A DNA stretch of 64,000 bases, taken from the NCBI GenBank assembly GCA_910577645.1, contig CAJTOL010000001.1, positions 1-64,000 of the forward strand, written 5' to 3'. The position numbers and the translations under genes were made by a program. Below the pieces are notes generated by a model that saw only the letters and a program-made list of their open reading frames with translations, was not told the DNA's origin and did no database searches. The DNA is from an uncultured Lachnospiraceae bacterium. Its GTDB lineage: Bacteria > Bacillota > Clostridia > Lachnospirales > Lachnospiraceae. Below are positions 39,877-48,920 of the stretch, in pieces (the stretch's first letter is position 1; each line of letters begins with the position of its first letter).

Positions 39877-41210
39877 TGGATGAAAATCTGATGAAACGGG
39901 TGCTTCCTCACAGCATTGAGGCGGAGCAGTCGGTCATCGGTTCCATGCTGATGGACAGGGATGCCATTATTGCCGCGTCTGAGATTGTGACAGCAGATGA
40001 ATTTTATCAGCACCAGTATGGCGTGATGTTTGAGGCAATGGTGGAGCTGTTTAACGAGGGGAAGCCGGTGGATCTGGTTACCCTGCAGGATCGGCTGAAG
40101 GAGAAGGATGTGCCTCCGGAGGTCAGCAGCCTGGACTTTGTCCGCGACATCATCACCATGGTGCCCACATCGGCCAATGTCCGATTTTACGCCAATATTG
40201 TCCGGGAGAAAGCAGTTCTCAGGAAACTGATAAAGATAAACGAAGAGATTGCCAATACCTGTTATGTGGGGAAGGAGAAGCTGGAAGACATTCTGGCTAT
40301 GACGGAGAAATCGGTCTTTAATCTTCTTCAGGATCGGGGCGGCGGGGATTTTGTACCCATCCGCCAGGTGGCATTAAATGTTTTAGAAAAGATAGAGATA
40401 GCTTCCCGCAATCAGGGAGCGGTCACCGGAATCCCTACCGGATTTCTGGATCTGGACTATAAAACATCAGGAATGCAGCCTTCGGATTTCATTTTGATCG
40501 CAGCGCGTCCTTCTATGGGAAAGACCGCTTTTGTCTTAAACCTGGTAGACTATATATCAGTAAAGAAAAATTTGCCCTGCATGATTTTCAGCCTGGAGAT
40601 GTCAAAAGAACAGCTGGTAAACCGTATGCTGTCTATGGAATCTAATGTGGATTCCCAGAAGCTTCGTACCGGCAGCCTGACAGACTCAGATTGGGACGCG
40701 GTGGTAGAAGGCATTGGCATCATTGGCGGTTCCAAGCTGATTATCGATGATACCCCGGGTATTTCCATTACCGAGCTGCGGTCCAAGTGCAGAAAGATGA
40801 AGCTGGAATACGGACTTTCCATGATTATCATCGACTACCTGCAGCTTATGAGCGGAAGCGGCCGGGGCGGTGATAACCGCCAGCAGGAAATCTCTGAGAT
40901 TTCCCGATCTTTAAAGGCCCTTGCCAGAGAGATGAATGCTCCTGTAGTGGCGCTGTCCCAGTTAAGCCGCGCCTGCGAGACCAGGCAGGATCACCGGCCT
41001 ATGCTTTCGGATCTCCGAGAGTCAGGAGCTATTGAGCAGGATGCGGATGTGGTAATGTTTTTATACCGCGATGATTATTATAATAAAGACACAGATAAGC
41101 CCAATGTGGCGGAAGTTATTATCGCGAAACAGCGAAACGGCCCTATCGGCACAGTAGAGCTTTTATGGCGGCCGGAATATACCAAATTTGTCAATATGGC
41201 AAGAGAATAG
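39876..41210 (+). CDS. dnaB: Replicative DNA helicase DnaB
   Basis: Hexameric helicase of the replication fork (the protein called DnaC in Bacillus). 444 residues. The N-terminal primase-binding domain begins RVLPHSIEAEQSVIGSMLMD. The RecA-like domain has Walker A AARPSMGKTAFVLN, Walker B MIIIDYLQLMSG, and the closing QLSRACETRQDHRPMLSDLR and FLYRDDYY. No intein is present. Start and stop are tightly linked to rplI by a TAATG overlap. Confidence 0.98.
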   Translation: MDENLMKRVLPHSIEAEQSVIGSMLMDRDAIIAASEIVTADEFYQHQYGVMFEAMVELFNEGKPVDLVTLQDRLKEKDVPPEVSSLDFVRDIITMVPTSANVRFYANIVREKAVLRKLIKINEEIANTCYVGKEKLEDILAMTEKSVFNLLQDRGGGDFVPIRQVALNVLEKIEIASRNQGAVTGIPTGFLDLDYKTSGMQPSDFILIAARPSMGKTAFVLNLVDYISVKKNLPCMIFSLEMSKEQLVNRMLSMESNVDSQKLRTGSLTDSDWDAVVEGIGIIGGSKLIIDDTPGISITELRSKCRKMKLEYGLSMIIIDYLQLMSGSGRGGDNRQQEISEISRSLKALAREMNAPVVALSQLSRACETRQDHRPMLSDLRESGAIEQDADVVMFLYRDDYYNKDTDKPNVAEVIIAKQRNGPIGTVELLWRPEYTKFVNMARE

Positions 41211-41318
41211 AAAATATCCACAGTGGATAGCTTTGCACACATAAGCCGCGATGGGGCGGGGCCAAACAGGCGCTGCTCCTTCGCGGCCTTCGTCCACTAT
41301 GCTGAGGAGTGATAAAAA

Positions 41319-42374
41319 GTGGAAACAAAGCGGATACAGATTTTAGATCCCCAAAAGGTAAAAGACGAGGAGCTGGCGGAAGCCGCCGGAATTTTAAGAA
41401 AAGGAGGCCTGGTGGCGTTTCCCACAGAAACGGTTTACGGGCTGGGGGCCAATGGGCTGGACGAAGAGGCGGCAAAAAAGATCTACGCCGCAAAAGGGCG
41501 GCCTTCCGACAATCCTCTTATTGCACATATTTCAGCGCCGGAAGAATTGGAGGCCCTGGCGGCAGAGATTCCCTGCTTTGCAAAAAGGCTGATGGAGCTG
41601 TATTGGCCAGGCCCTCTGACCATGGTTTTTAAGAAAAAGGAAATCGTGCCTTATGGAACAACAGGGGGTCTTGATACGGTGGCAGTGCGGATGCCTTCGG
41701 ATCCCATTGCCCGGGCGCTGATACGGCTGGCCGGGGTACCGGTTGCAGCGCCCAGCGCAAACCGCTCCGGAAGGCCAAGCCCCACTACGGCTGATCATGT
41801 ATGGCAGGATATGGCGGGAAGGATAGAAATGATCATAGACGGCGGCCCTGTGGGAATCGGGGTGGAGTCTACGATTGTGGATGTCACCGGCCCTGTTCCG
41901 GTTATCTTAAGACCCGGCGCAATTACCATGGAGATGGTAAGGGACGCCCTGGGGCAGGTGGAGATTGACCCGGCAATCGTGGGGCCCATAAAAGAAGGAG
42001 TCCGGCCGAAAGCGCCGGGAATGAAATACCGTCACTACGCCCCAAAGGCCAGGATGACCCTGGTAGAGGGGGAGATGGAGCAGGTAGTCCGGGCGATTAA
42101 CCGTTTAGCCAGGGAAGCGCTGAAACAGGGAGAACGGGTGGGAATTATCTGTACAGACGAAACCCGTTTTTGCTACCCGGCAGGAATGATCCGGTCTGTG
42201 GGCATCCGGGCCAGAGAGGAAACGGTGGCCCACAATTTGTATGCCGTCCTCCGGGAATTTGATGATTTGGAGGCAGATGTGATTTTTTCGGAAAGCTTTC
42301 CCGACGATCAGATTGGACAGGCTATTATGAATCGCCTGTCCAAGGCTGCAGGGTACCATATTATAAAAGTATAA
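41319..42374 (+). CDS. L-threonylcarbamoyladenylate synthase (Sua5 type)
   Basis: Makes threonylcarbamoyl-AMP for the t6A modification of tRNAs that read ANN codons. 351 residues, the long Sua5 form: a YrdC domain (GGLVAFPTETVYGLGANGLD, KGRPSDNPLIAHI, PVAAPSANRSGRPSPT) followed by a linker and a C-terminal Rossmann-like Sua5 domain (about 220-350). The start is GTG at 41319, with GAGGAG 9 nt before it. It follows dnaB after a 108-bp gap and precedes the dCMP deaminase gene by 11 nt. Confidence 0.94.
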   Translation: METKRIQILDPQKVKDEELAEAAGILRKGGLVAFPTETVYGLGANGLDEEAAKKIYAAKGRPSDNPLIAHISAPEELEALAAEIPCFAKRLMELYWPGPLTMVFKKKEIVPYGTTGGLDTVAVRMPSDPIARALIRLAGVPVAAPSANRSGRPSPTTADHVWQDMAGRIEMIIDGGPVGIGVESTIVDVTGPVPVILRPGAITMEMVRDALGQVEIDPAIVGPIKEGVRPKAPGMKYRHYAPKARMTLVEGEMEQVVRAINRLAREALKQGERVGIICTDETRFCYPAGMIRSVGIRAREETVAHNLYAVLREFDDLEADVIFSESFPDDQIGQAIMNRLSKAAGYHIIKV

Positions 42375-42385
42375 AGGAGAAGGAA

Positions 42386-42880
42386 ATGTCAGAAAAGAGA
42401 AAAGATTATATTACATGGGATGAGTATTTTATGGGAGTGGCAGAGCTTTCAGCCAAAAGATCCAAGGATCCCAGTACCCAGGTTGGAGCCTGCATTGTCA
42501 GCGGGGACAATAAAATTCTGTCTATGGGTTACAACGGATTTCCGACAGGATGTTCCGATGACGAATTTCCCTGGGGAAAGGAAGGGGAAAAAGAAGATCC
42601 TTATAACGCAAAATATTATTATTCAACCCACAGCGAGCTGAATGCCATTTTAAACTACCGGGGGGGAAGCCTGGAGGGGAGCAAGCTTTATGTAACCCTG
42701 TTTCCCTGCAATGAGTGTGCAAAAGCCATTATTCAGGCAGGAATCAAGACCCTGATTTATGCCAGTGACAAATACGCCGAGACCCCGGCTGTAAAAGCCT
42801 CCAAAAGGATGCTGAACGCTGCGGGAGTCCGCTACTACCAATACCAGCCTACCGGCAGAAAAATTGAGATCCGCGTATAA
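42386..42880 (+). CDS. Deoxycytidylate (dCMP) deaminase
   Basis: Zinc enzyme converting dCMP to dUMP for thymidylate synthesis (ComEB-like). 164 residues. The zinc and proton-shuttle motif is THSELNAIL (His and Glu), and the two cysteines lie in TLFPCNECAKAII. The allosteric region GYNGFPTGCSDDEFPW is typical. AAAGGAGAAGG precedes the ATG. It overlaps the radical SAM gene by one base. Confidence 0.95.
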   Translation: MSEKRKDYITWDEYFMGVAELSAKRSKDPSTQVGACIVSGDNKILSMGYNGFPTGCSDDEFPWGKEGEKEDPYNAKYYYSTHSELNAILNYRGGSLEGSKLYVTLFPCNECAKAIIQAGIKTLIYASDKYAETPAVKASKRMLNAAGVRYYQYQPTGRKIEIRV

Positions 42881-44616
42881 TGAAAGTTCTTCTGACAGCA
42901 ATCAATGCAAAATACATTCATTCCAACCTGGGAGTGTATTGCCTGAAAGCATATGCAGAGAGGGAATTGAAAAAAAGGGGATTCTCTGCAGAGATCCGGA
43001 TCTGCGAGTATACCATTAATAACCAGATGGAAAAAATCCTTGGAGATTTGTATCGGAAAAAGCCGGATATGGTGGCGTTTTCCTGCTATATTTGGAATAT
43101 CTCCTATGTAAAGAGCCTGGTAAAGGATTTGAAAAAGGTGCTCCCCAAGGTGCAAATCTGGCTGGGAGGGCCGGAGGTATCCTATGACGCAGAAAAGATT
43201 TTGACAGAGCTTCCTCAGGCCGCCGGAGTTATGGTGGGAGAAGGAGAGGAAACTTTTCAGGAGCTGTTAGCAGGCTTTTTAGCCGGGAAAGCAGAGCTTT
43301 CCCGGATCCCCGGCCTGGTTTACCGGGATCCGGCGGAAGTTATTCACAGAACCGGCCTGCGTCCGGCAATGGACTTAAATCAGGTTCCTTTTGTCTATGA
43401 GGATTTGAAGCAGTTTAAAAACAGAATCCTCTATTATGAGAGCAGCAGAGGCTGCCCTTTTTCCTGCAGCTACTGCCTGTCCTCTATTGACAAGACGGTG
43501 CGGTTCCGGGACTTGGAGCTGGTAAAAAAGGAACTGGATTTTTTTCTGGAAAATCAGGTGCCCCAGGTTAAATTTGTGGACAGGACTTTTAACTGTAAAA
43601 AAAGCCATTCCATGGCTATCTGGCAGTATATTCTGGATCACGACAACGGGATCACCAATTTTCACTTTGAAATAGCGGCGGATCTGTTAGGGGAAGAAGA
43701 ACTGGCTCTTTTAGAGCGGATGCGCCCGGGCCTGATCCAACTGGAAATCGGGGTACAGACCGTGAATCCGGCTGCAATAGCAGAAATCCGCAGGACAATG
43801 AATTTACAAAAGGTCAGGGAAGTTACGGACAGGATTAACCGGGGACACAATATCCATCAGCATCTGGACTTAATTGCCGGTTTGCCCTATGAGGATTTGG
43901 CAAGTTTTCAGGAATCTTTTAACCAGGTATACCGGATGGAGCCGGAACAGCTTCAGCTAGGCTTTTTAAAAGTGTTAAAGGGTTCCTATATGGAAGAGCA
44001 GAAGGAAGCCTATGAACTTCGGTTTACCGGAGAAGCGCCTTATGAGGTATTGTCCACCAAATGGATCTCCTACGACGATATTTTACAGCTTAAAAGAATA
44101 GAGGAGATGGTAGAGATCCATTATAACAGCGGTCAGTTCAGAGGGGCCATAAAAGCTCTGGAGCAGGAATTTTCCCAGCCTTTTGATCTGTACCTGGCGT
44201 TGGCCGGCTGGTATGAAAGCCGGGGAGCGGCGGATGTAAGCCAGAGCCGCCTTGCCAGATTTGAAATGATGTATGAGTTTGGAAAAACGCTTCTGCCTGA
44301 TAAGCGGATGGAGGATTTCCGGGATACCCTGACAATCGATCTGTATTTAAGGGAAAATGCTAAGAGCCGTCCGTCTTTTGCCAGGGATCTTTCTGCCTTT
44401 AAACTGGCGGTAAGAGACTTTTTTATCCGGGAAGCGGCGGAGCGCAGGTATCTTCCCGGATATGAGGCCTATGATTCCAGGCAGCTGGCAAAAATGACCC
44501 ATATAGAAATTTTGGAGGACGGAACCGGAATTTTGTTTGACTACCAGCATCGGGACCCGTTAACTTACAATGCAAGATGTGTAAGACTGGAGCATTTTGC
44601 AGAACAGAATACTTAG
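42880..44616 (+). CDS. B12-binding-domain radical SAM protein
   Basis: Radical SAM enzyme of the cobalamin-binding type with a C-terminal DUF4080-like region; the substrate is unknown. 578 residues. The N-terminal B12-binding Rossmann domain (about 1-150) has IWLGGPEVSYD and MVGEGEETFQELL. The iron-sulfur motif CxxxCxxC is SRGCPFSCSYCLSS near residue 195. The rest of the barrel includes LIQLEIGVQTVNPAAI and HLDLIAGLPYED. The C-terminal third (about 400-578) is unassigned. Coupled to the dCMP deaminase gene by a one-base overlap. Confidence 0.88.
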   Translation: MKVLLTAINAKYIHSNLGVYCLKAYAERELKKRGFSAEIRICEYTINNQMEKILGDLYRKKPDMVAFSCYIWNISYVKSLVKDLKKVLPKVQIWLGGPEVSYDAEKILTELPQAAGVMVGEGEETFQELLAGFLAGKAELSRIPGLVYRDPAEVIHRTGLRPAMDLNQVPFVYEDLKQFKNRILYYESSRGCPFSCSYCLSSIDKTVRFRDLELVKKELDFFLENQVPQVKFVDRTFNCKKSHSMAIWQYILDHDNGITNFHFEIAADLLGEEELALLERMRPGLIQLEIGVQTVNPAAIAEIRRTMNLQKVREVTDRINRGHNIHQHLDLIAGLPYEDLASFQESFNQVYRMEPEQLQLGFLKVLKGSYMEEQKEAYELRFTGEAPYEVLSTKWISYDDILQLKRIEEMVEIHYNSGQFRGAIKALEQEFSQPFDLYLALAGWYESRGAADVSQSRLARFEMMYEFGKTLLPDKRMEDFRDTLTIDLYLRENAKSRPSFARDLSAFKLAVRDFFIREAAERRYLPGYEAYDSRQLAKMTHIEILEDGTGILFDYQHRDPLTYNARCVRLEHFAEQNT

Positions 44617-44628
44617 AGAGGACAGAAT

Positions 44629-45282
44629 ATGGCAGAGAAGGAGAGCAAAACAGAATTAAACCAGAGGGTAGAACGGATACTGGAAGTTCTGGACAGAGAG
44701 TATGGCCGGGAATACCGGTGCTATCTAAACCATGAGACCCCCTGGCAGCTTCTCATTGCCGTTATTATGAGCGCCCAGTGCACAGATGCACGAGTCAATA
44801 TTGTAACAGCAGATTTATTTAAAAAATATGATAGTTTAGAAAAATTTGCAGATGCTAATCTTAAAGAACTGGAGCAGGATATCCATTCTATTGGTTTTTA
44901 TCATATGAAAGCCAAAAACATTATTTCCTGCAGCCGGGATCTGGTGGAGAAATATAATGGACAGGTGCCAAGGAGCCTGGAGGAGCTGACATCCCTGGCA
45001 GGCGTAGGCCGCAAAACCGCCAATGTTATCCGGGGAAATATCTATAACGAACCCAGCATTGTGGTAGATACTCATGTAAAACGGATTTCCAGAAAACTGG
45101 GACTTACTGCTGAGGAGGAGCCGGAGAAAATCGAGTACAGCCTTATGGAGATTTTACCCAGAGATCATTGGATATTGTGGAATATTCATATGATTACCCT
45201 TGGAAGAACCATCTGCATTGCCAGGCGGCCAAAATGCGGAGAATGTTTCCTGCGGGAGCATTGCCCAAGCGCCCGGGAGTAG
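44629..45282 (+). CDS. nth: Endonuclease III
   Basis: Base-excision repair glycosylase and AP lyase for oxidised pyrimidines. 217 residues. The helix-hairpin-helix is LTSLAGVGRKTANVI, holding the catalytic lysine; the catalytic Asp is in IVVDTHVKRISRKL. The C-terminal [4Fe-4S] cluster is CIARRPKCGECFLREHC with the C-x6-C-x2-C-x5-C spacing, apart from the first gap. AGAGAGGA precedes the ATG. An exonuclease gene follows after 21 nt. Confidence 0.96.
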   Translation: MAEKESKTELNQRVERILEVLDREYGREYRCYLNHETPWQLLIAVIMSAQCTDARVNIVTADLFKKYDSLEKFADANLKELEQDIHSIGFYHMKAKNIISCSRDLVEKYNGQVPRSLEELTSLAGVGRKTANVIRGNIYNEPSIVVDTHVKRISRKLGLTAEEEPEKIEYSLMEILPRDHWILWNIHMITLGRTICIARRPKCGECFLREHCPSARE

Positions 45283-45303
45283 CAAAAACAGAAAGAGGAA
45301 AAA

Positions 45304-46017
45304 ATGGAAAATTCCTACATTGCCATTGATATTGAGACTACCGGACTGGATCCAAAGCAGGATAAAATTATTGAAATTGGCGCCATAAAGGTGATAGACG
45401 GAAAGGAAACGGCTTCCTTTGAGACCTTTGTAAATCCCAGAAGAGATTTGCCGGAAAGGATAACAGAGCTTACCGGGATCCGGGGAGAGATGCTTGAGGG
45501 CGCTCCGGATATTGAGGAGGTTATCCCCAAGGTAATAGAATTTGTGGAAGCTTTGCCGCTGCTGGGCCACAGAGTGATTTTTGACTACAGCTTTTTAAAA
45601 CGGGCGGCTATTAACTGGGGAAAGGCGGCTTCGTGGGAAAAGCAGGGAGTCGATACGTTAACCCTTTGCCGGTACTTTATGCCGGCGGAAGAGAAGAAGA
45701 ATTTGTCGGCAGCCTGCGGATATTTTAACATTTCCCTGGAGAATGCCCACCGGGCAGTGGCAGACGCCAGAGCGGCCCATTTGCTGTTTCAGCATTTAGC
45801 AGCCGCTTATAAGGGCAGGAGACCGGAGATATTTCGGGAAAAGCCTTTAATTTACCAGATAAAAAAAGAGCAGCCTGCCACAAAAAGACAAAAAGAACGC
45901 TTGCATGATTTAATAAAATATCATAGAATAGACATATCTGTGCAAATTGATCATTTGACAAGAAATGAAGCATCCCGGCTGACAGATCAGATTTTGTCCC
46001 GGTATGGTAAGGTATAA
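45304..46017 (+). CDS. DnaQ-family 3'-5' exonuclease
   Basis: DEDDh exonuclease of 237 residues, related to the epsilon proofreading subunit. Exo I is YIAIDIETTGLDP, Exo II LLGHRVIFDYSFLKR, and Exo III AHRAVADARAAH. A C-terminal extension (ATKRQKERLHDLIKYHRI ... LTRNEASRLTDQILSRYG) is not part of the nuclease fold and looks like a small helical nucleic-acid-binding segment. AAAGAGGAAAAA precedes the ATG. It sits after nth, suggesting a repair role. Confidence 0.9.
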   Translation: MENSYIAIDIETTGLDPKQDKIIEIGAIKVIDGKETASFETFVNPRRDLPERITELTGIRGEMLEGAPDIEEVIPKVIEFVEALPLLGHRVIFDYSFLKRAAINWGKAASWEKQGVDTLTLCRYFMPAEEKKNLSAACGYFNISLENAHRAVADARAAHLLFQHLAAAYKGRRPEIFREKPLIYQIKKEQPATKRQKERLHDLIKYHRIDISVQIDHLTRNEASRLTDQILSRYGKV

Positions 46018-46047
46018 GAAAGAAAAAGTGGCTAGAAGGAGAAAAAA

Positions 46048-46152
46048 ATGATTAACATGAATGACAAAAAGACAAAGAAAATAGTTTCTGCCGTAATCGT
46101 TATTTTATTGGTGGTGGCTATGGTGCTGCCGATGCTTCTTAGTGTACGGTAG
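46048..46152 (+). CDS. Small single-pass membrane protein (34 residues)
   Basis: ATG at 46048, with AAGGAG 6 nt before it, encodes a basic N-terminus (MNDKKTKK) and one hydrophobic helix (VSAVIVILLVVAMVLPMLL) ending SVR. Such short K-rich single-helix proteins, for example Prli42-like ones, are common in Firmicutes, but a specific match cannot be claimed. It lies between the exonuclease and VanW genes on the same strand. Confidence 0.6.
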   Translation: MINMNDKKTKKIVSAVIVILLVVAMVLPMLLSVR

Positions 46153-46214
46153 GAATGTAAAGATTTTATGAAAAGGCTGCCCCAGGGCAGCAGGGAATTT
46201 AGAGGAGTTTGGGT

Positions 46215-47807
46215 ATGAGAAGAAAATATTGGAAAGCTGGACTCTGTGCAGCATCTCTGGCGCTGTATTTGGCAGTGCCTGTATATGGGGAAGGGATGAT
46301 TCCGGAGGGTATTTATGTAGACGAGATAAGTCTGGGAGGAATGAGCGCCGAGGAGGCGTCCCAGGCAATCCAGGAGTATGTAGATAGCCTGGCAGTTCAT
46401 AAAATCACGCTGGATATAGAAAATGATAAGGCGGATACTACTGCCGGAGAGCTGGGACTTTTTTGGAATAACCAGGAGGAAATCCAACAGATTCTGGCAG
46501 AGTACCAGGGTGGAAATCTGATAAAACGGTATATAAATACAGAAGATTTAAAAGCTGCTCCCATGACTTTGTCAGTGGAAACCTCAGTTTCCCAGGATAA
46601 GGTAAAGGAATTTATCGACAGCAAGACTGCGGGACTGATAGATGAACCCGTAGATGCTTCTATGGATGTGGTAGACGGAGAGTTTGTTATTACTCCCTCT
46701 GTACCAGGCAGGATTGTAGATGTGGAGGCGACTAACGAAGCCTTAAATGAGGCATTCAAAGCCGGATTTGATCAGACGATAGAGGTTAAGGCAGAGATTG
46801 CCGAGAGCCAGCCCAGAATAAGAACCGAAGATTTAGAGACGATTCAGGATGTACTGGGAACTTTTTCCACGGATTTCAGCAGCAGCGGATATGCCAGAGC
46901 CACCAACGTACAGGTTGGCGCATCCAAGATTGATAATCATATTCTGATGCCGGGAGAAACGCTTTCCGGATATGAATGCCTGCAGCCATTAACAACCGCC
47001 AATGGATACAAAAGCGCGGCATCCTATGAAAACGGCCGGGTGGTAGACAGTATCGGCGGAGGAGTATGCCAGCTCGCAACTACTCTTTATAATGCTGCCC
47101 TTCAGTCAGAACTGGAGATTACCCAGCGGCAGAATCACTCTATGATTGTAACTTACGTAAAGCCTTCCATGGACGCGGCAATAGCCGGAACGGTAAAAGA
47201 CATTAAGATTACGAATAATTACAGCACCCCCATCTATGTGGAAGGGAAGACCGAAGGAAGGACGCTGACCTTTACCGTTTACGGCAAGGACACCAGACCG
47301 GCCAACCGGGAAGTAAAGTATATATCCGAGACATTGAGGAGAACGGATCCGGGAGCGCCCCAGGAGATTGTAGATCCGTCTATGGCCCCCGGCGCAAGAT
47401 CCAAGGTACAATCCGCTCACTACGGACTGGAATCCCAGCTGTGGAAATGTGTATATATTGACGGAGAAGAGGTGGAAAAGACTCTGTTAAACAGGGATAC
47501 CTACTATGCCTCTAAAGCCGTTTACCGGGTTGGCCCGGCGGCGGCAGCGGCTCCTGTGCTGCCGGTTGTGCCTGTTCCGGAAACGCCGGTGGAGACCCAG
47601 CCGGCAGCAGATCCGGCTCCGGAAGCTCCTGCGGAAACGCTTCCCAGCCAGTATGGCCCGGGAGTTGGATTGGGCGACAGCGCGCCGGCCGAGACTCAGC
47701 CGGCAGCGCCGGAACCCCAACCGGCGGCTCCGGAACCTGCGCCGGAACCCCAGCCAGCACCTCCGGAACCTGCTCCGGCAGCACCGGCAGACGGAGCCGC
47801 AGGATGA
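46215..47807 (+). CDS. Secreted VanW-family protein with peptidoglycan-binding domain and P/A/E-rich tail
   Basis: Exported envelope protein. 530 residues from ATG at 46215 (AGAGGAG 7 nt before it). A signal peptide (KAGLCAASLALYLAVPVYG) is followed by a PG_binding_4-type domain (about 28-215) and the VanW domain with LMPGETLSGYECLQPL, SIGGGVCQLATTLYNAAL, and ITQRQNHSMIVTYVKPSMDA. Residues from about 440 are low complexity, rich in Pro, Ala, Glu and Gln (repeats such as QPAAPEPAPEPQPAPPEP), and may span the wall. The VanW domain's function is not known. It overlaps the next gene by 4 nt. Confidence 0.9.
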   Translation: MRRKYWKAGLCAASLALYLAVPVYGEGMIPEGIYVDEISLGGMSAEEASQAIQEYVDSLAVHKITLDIENDKADTTAGELGLFWNNQEEIQQILAEYQGGNLIKRYINTEDLKAAPMTLSVETSVSQDKVKEFIDSKTAGLIDEPVDASMDVVDGEFVITPSVPGRIVDVEATNEALNEAFKAGFDQTIEVKAEIAESQPRIRTEDLETIQDVLGTFSTDFSSSGYARATNVQVGASKIDNHILMPGETLSGYECLQPLTTANGYKSAASYENGRVVDSIGGGVCQLATTLYNAALQSELEITQRQNHSMIVTYVKPSMDAAIAGTVKDIKITNNYSTPIYVEGKTEGRTLTFTVYGKDTRPANREVKYISETLRRTDPGAPQEIVDPSMAPGARSKVQSAHYGLESQLWKCVYIDGEEVEKTLLNRDTYYASKAVYRVGPAAAAAPVLPVVPVPETPVETQPAADPAPEAPAETLPSQYGPGVGLGDSAPAETQPAAPEPQPAAPEPAPEPQPAPPEPAPAAPADGAAG

Positions 47808-48421
47808 TTCGGCCTATTAACCGGGAAAAGTTGGGACGGATGGAACCGGGTCAGGATTTGGTGACAGCCGGTTACATCGGAGAGTTGGGAGTCGCTGCCA
47901 TTGCCAGAGAAAAGGAAACAGAGCTTTTAAACTGGTTTACCAGAGACTATCTGAGAAGAATTCAGACAATAGAGAATCCGGCGGCGCTGCCATCCTGGGA
48001 AGAATTCCGGGACTTAGGAGCCACGGAGTATGAAGCAGTAGAGGAGGGCGGTATATTAACCGCCCTTTGGACTCTCTCGGGAACGTATCACAGAGGGATG
48101 TCCGTTAATCTCCGGGCAATTCCCGTGAGACAGAGAACCATTGAGATCTGCGAAAGATTTGAACTGACGCCCTACCGGCTGTGGTCCGGAAACTGCGGGG
48201 TTTTGGTGACAGATAATGGATGGCGCCTGGCGGAACGCCTTAAAGCAAAAGGAGTTTATGCGGCAGTCATGGGCCGGGTGGAGGCCGGAGCGCTGAAAGA
48301 AATCTGCTATGGGGACGAGACCGGCTGTATGGAGCGCCCCAGACCGGATGAAGTTTATCGGATCCTGCCAGACTTCAGGTGGGATATAGAAAATCAAACG
48401 GTAACTGCCCCCAAATTTTAA
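47804..48421 (+). CDS. AIR synthase/HypE C-terminal-like protein
   Basis: 205-residue cytosolic protein. Residues 100-165 (NLRAIPVRQRTIEICERFEL, GNCGVLVTDNGWRLAERLKA, VMGRV) resemble the C-terminal domain of the PurM/HypE fold, but the N-terminal ATP-binding half of such enzymes is absent. Often labelled hydrogenase maturation factor in related genomes, although no HypE C-terminal cysteine motif is visible. It starts inside the VanW stop (4-nt overlap) and is followed by an Lrp-type regulator. Function unknown; the family call is moderate. Confidence 0.55.
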   Translation: MIRPINREKLGRMEPGQDLVTAGYIGELGVAAIAREKETELLNWFTRDYLRRIQTIENPAALPSWEEFRDLGATEYEAVEEGGILTALWTLSGTYHRGMSVNLRAIPVRQRTIEICERFELTPYRLWSGNCGVLVTDNGWRLAERLKAKGVYAAVMGRVEAGALKEICYGDETGCMERPRPDEVYRILPDFRWDIENQTVTAPKF

Positions 48422-48437
48422 AGAGGAGGAGAACAAC

Positions 48438-48920
48438 ATGAGAGAAAAGATTTTGGCGGTACTGGAAAAGAACAGCAGAATCAACATTAAGGATTTGGCA
48501 ATTCTTTTAGGCGAAAGCGAGACAGCGGTGGCCAATGAAATTGCAAATATGGAAAAAGAGCATATTATCTGCGGTTATCATACCCTGATTAACTGGGACA
48601 ATACCAGCGAGGAGAAGGTGCAGGCTTTAATCGAAGTGAAGGTGACTCCTCAGCGTGGAATGGGATTTGATAAGATTGCAGAGCGTATTTACCAGTACAG
48701 CGAGGTGGATTCCGTATTTTTAATGTCCGGCGGATATGACTTTACGGTTATTATTGAAGGAAAAACCATGCGCCAGGTAGCCTTGTTTGTTTCCGAAAAG
48801 CTTTCTACCCTGGATTCTGTCCTCAGCACGGCAACCCATTTTGTACTGAAAAAGTATAAAGACCACGGAACTGTTATTGCAGAACCGATCCATGATGAAA
48901 GGATGCCCATTAGCCTATGA
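48438..48920 (+). CDS. Lrp/AsnC-family transcriptional regulator
   Basis: 160 residues. An N-terminal helix-turn-helix (SRINIKDLAILLGESETAVANEI) is followed by a RAM ligand domain (VQALIEVKVTPQRGMGFDKI, VFLMSGGYDFTVIIEGKTMR). It probably senses an amino acid and controls the adjoining aminotransferase, with which it overlaps by 4 nt. AAGAGGAGGAG precedes the ATG. Confidence 0.9.
   Translation: MREKILAVLEKNSRINIKDLAILLGESETAVANEIANMEKEHIICGYHTLINWDNTSEEKVQALIEVKVTPQRGMGFDKIAERIYQYSEVDSVFLMSGGYDFTVIIEGKTMRQVALFVSEKLSTLDSVLSTATHFVLKKYKDHGTVIAEPIHDERMPISL

Noticed and set aside
39501..40013. 170-codon open frame on the minus strand
   Set aside because: Antisense to rplI and dnaB.
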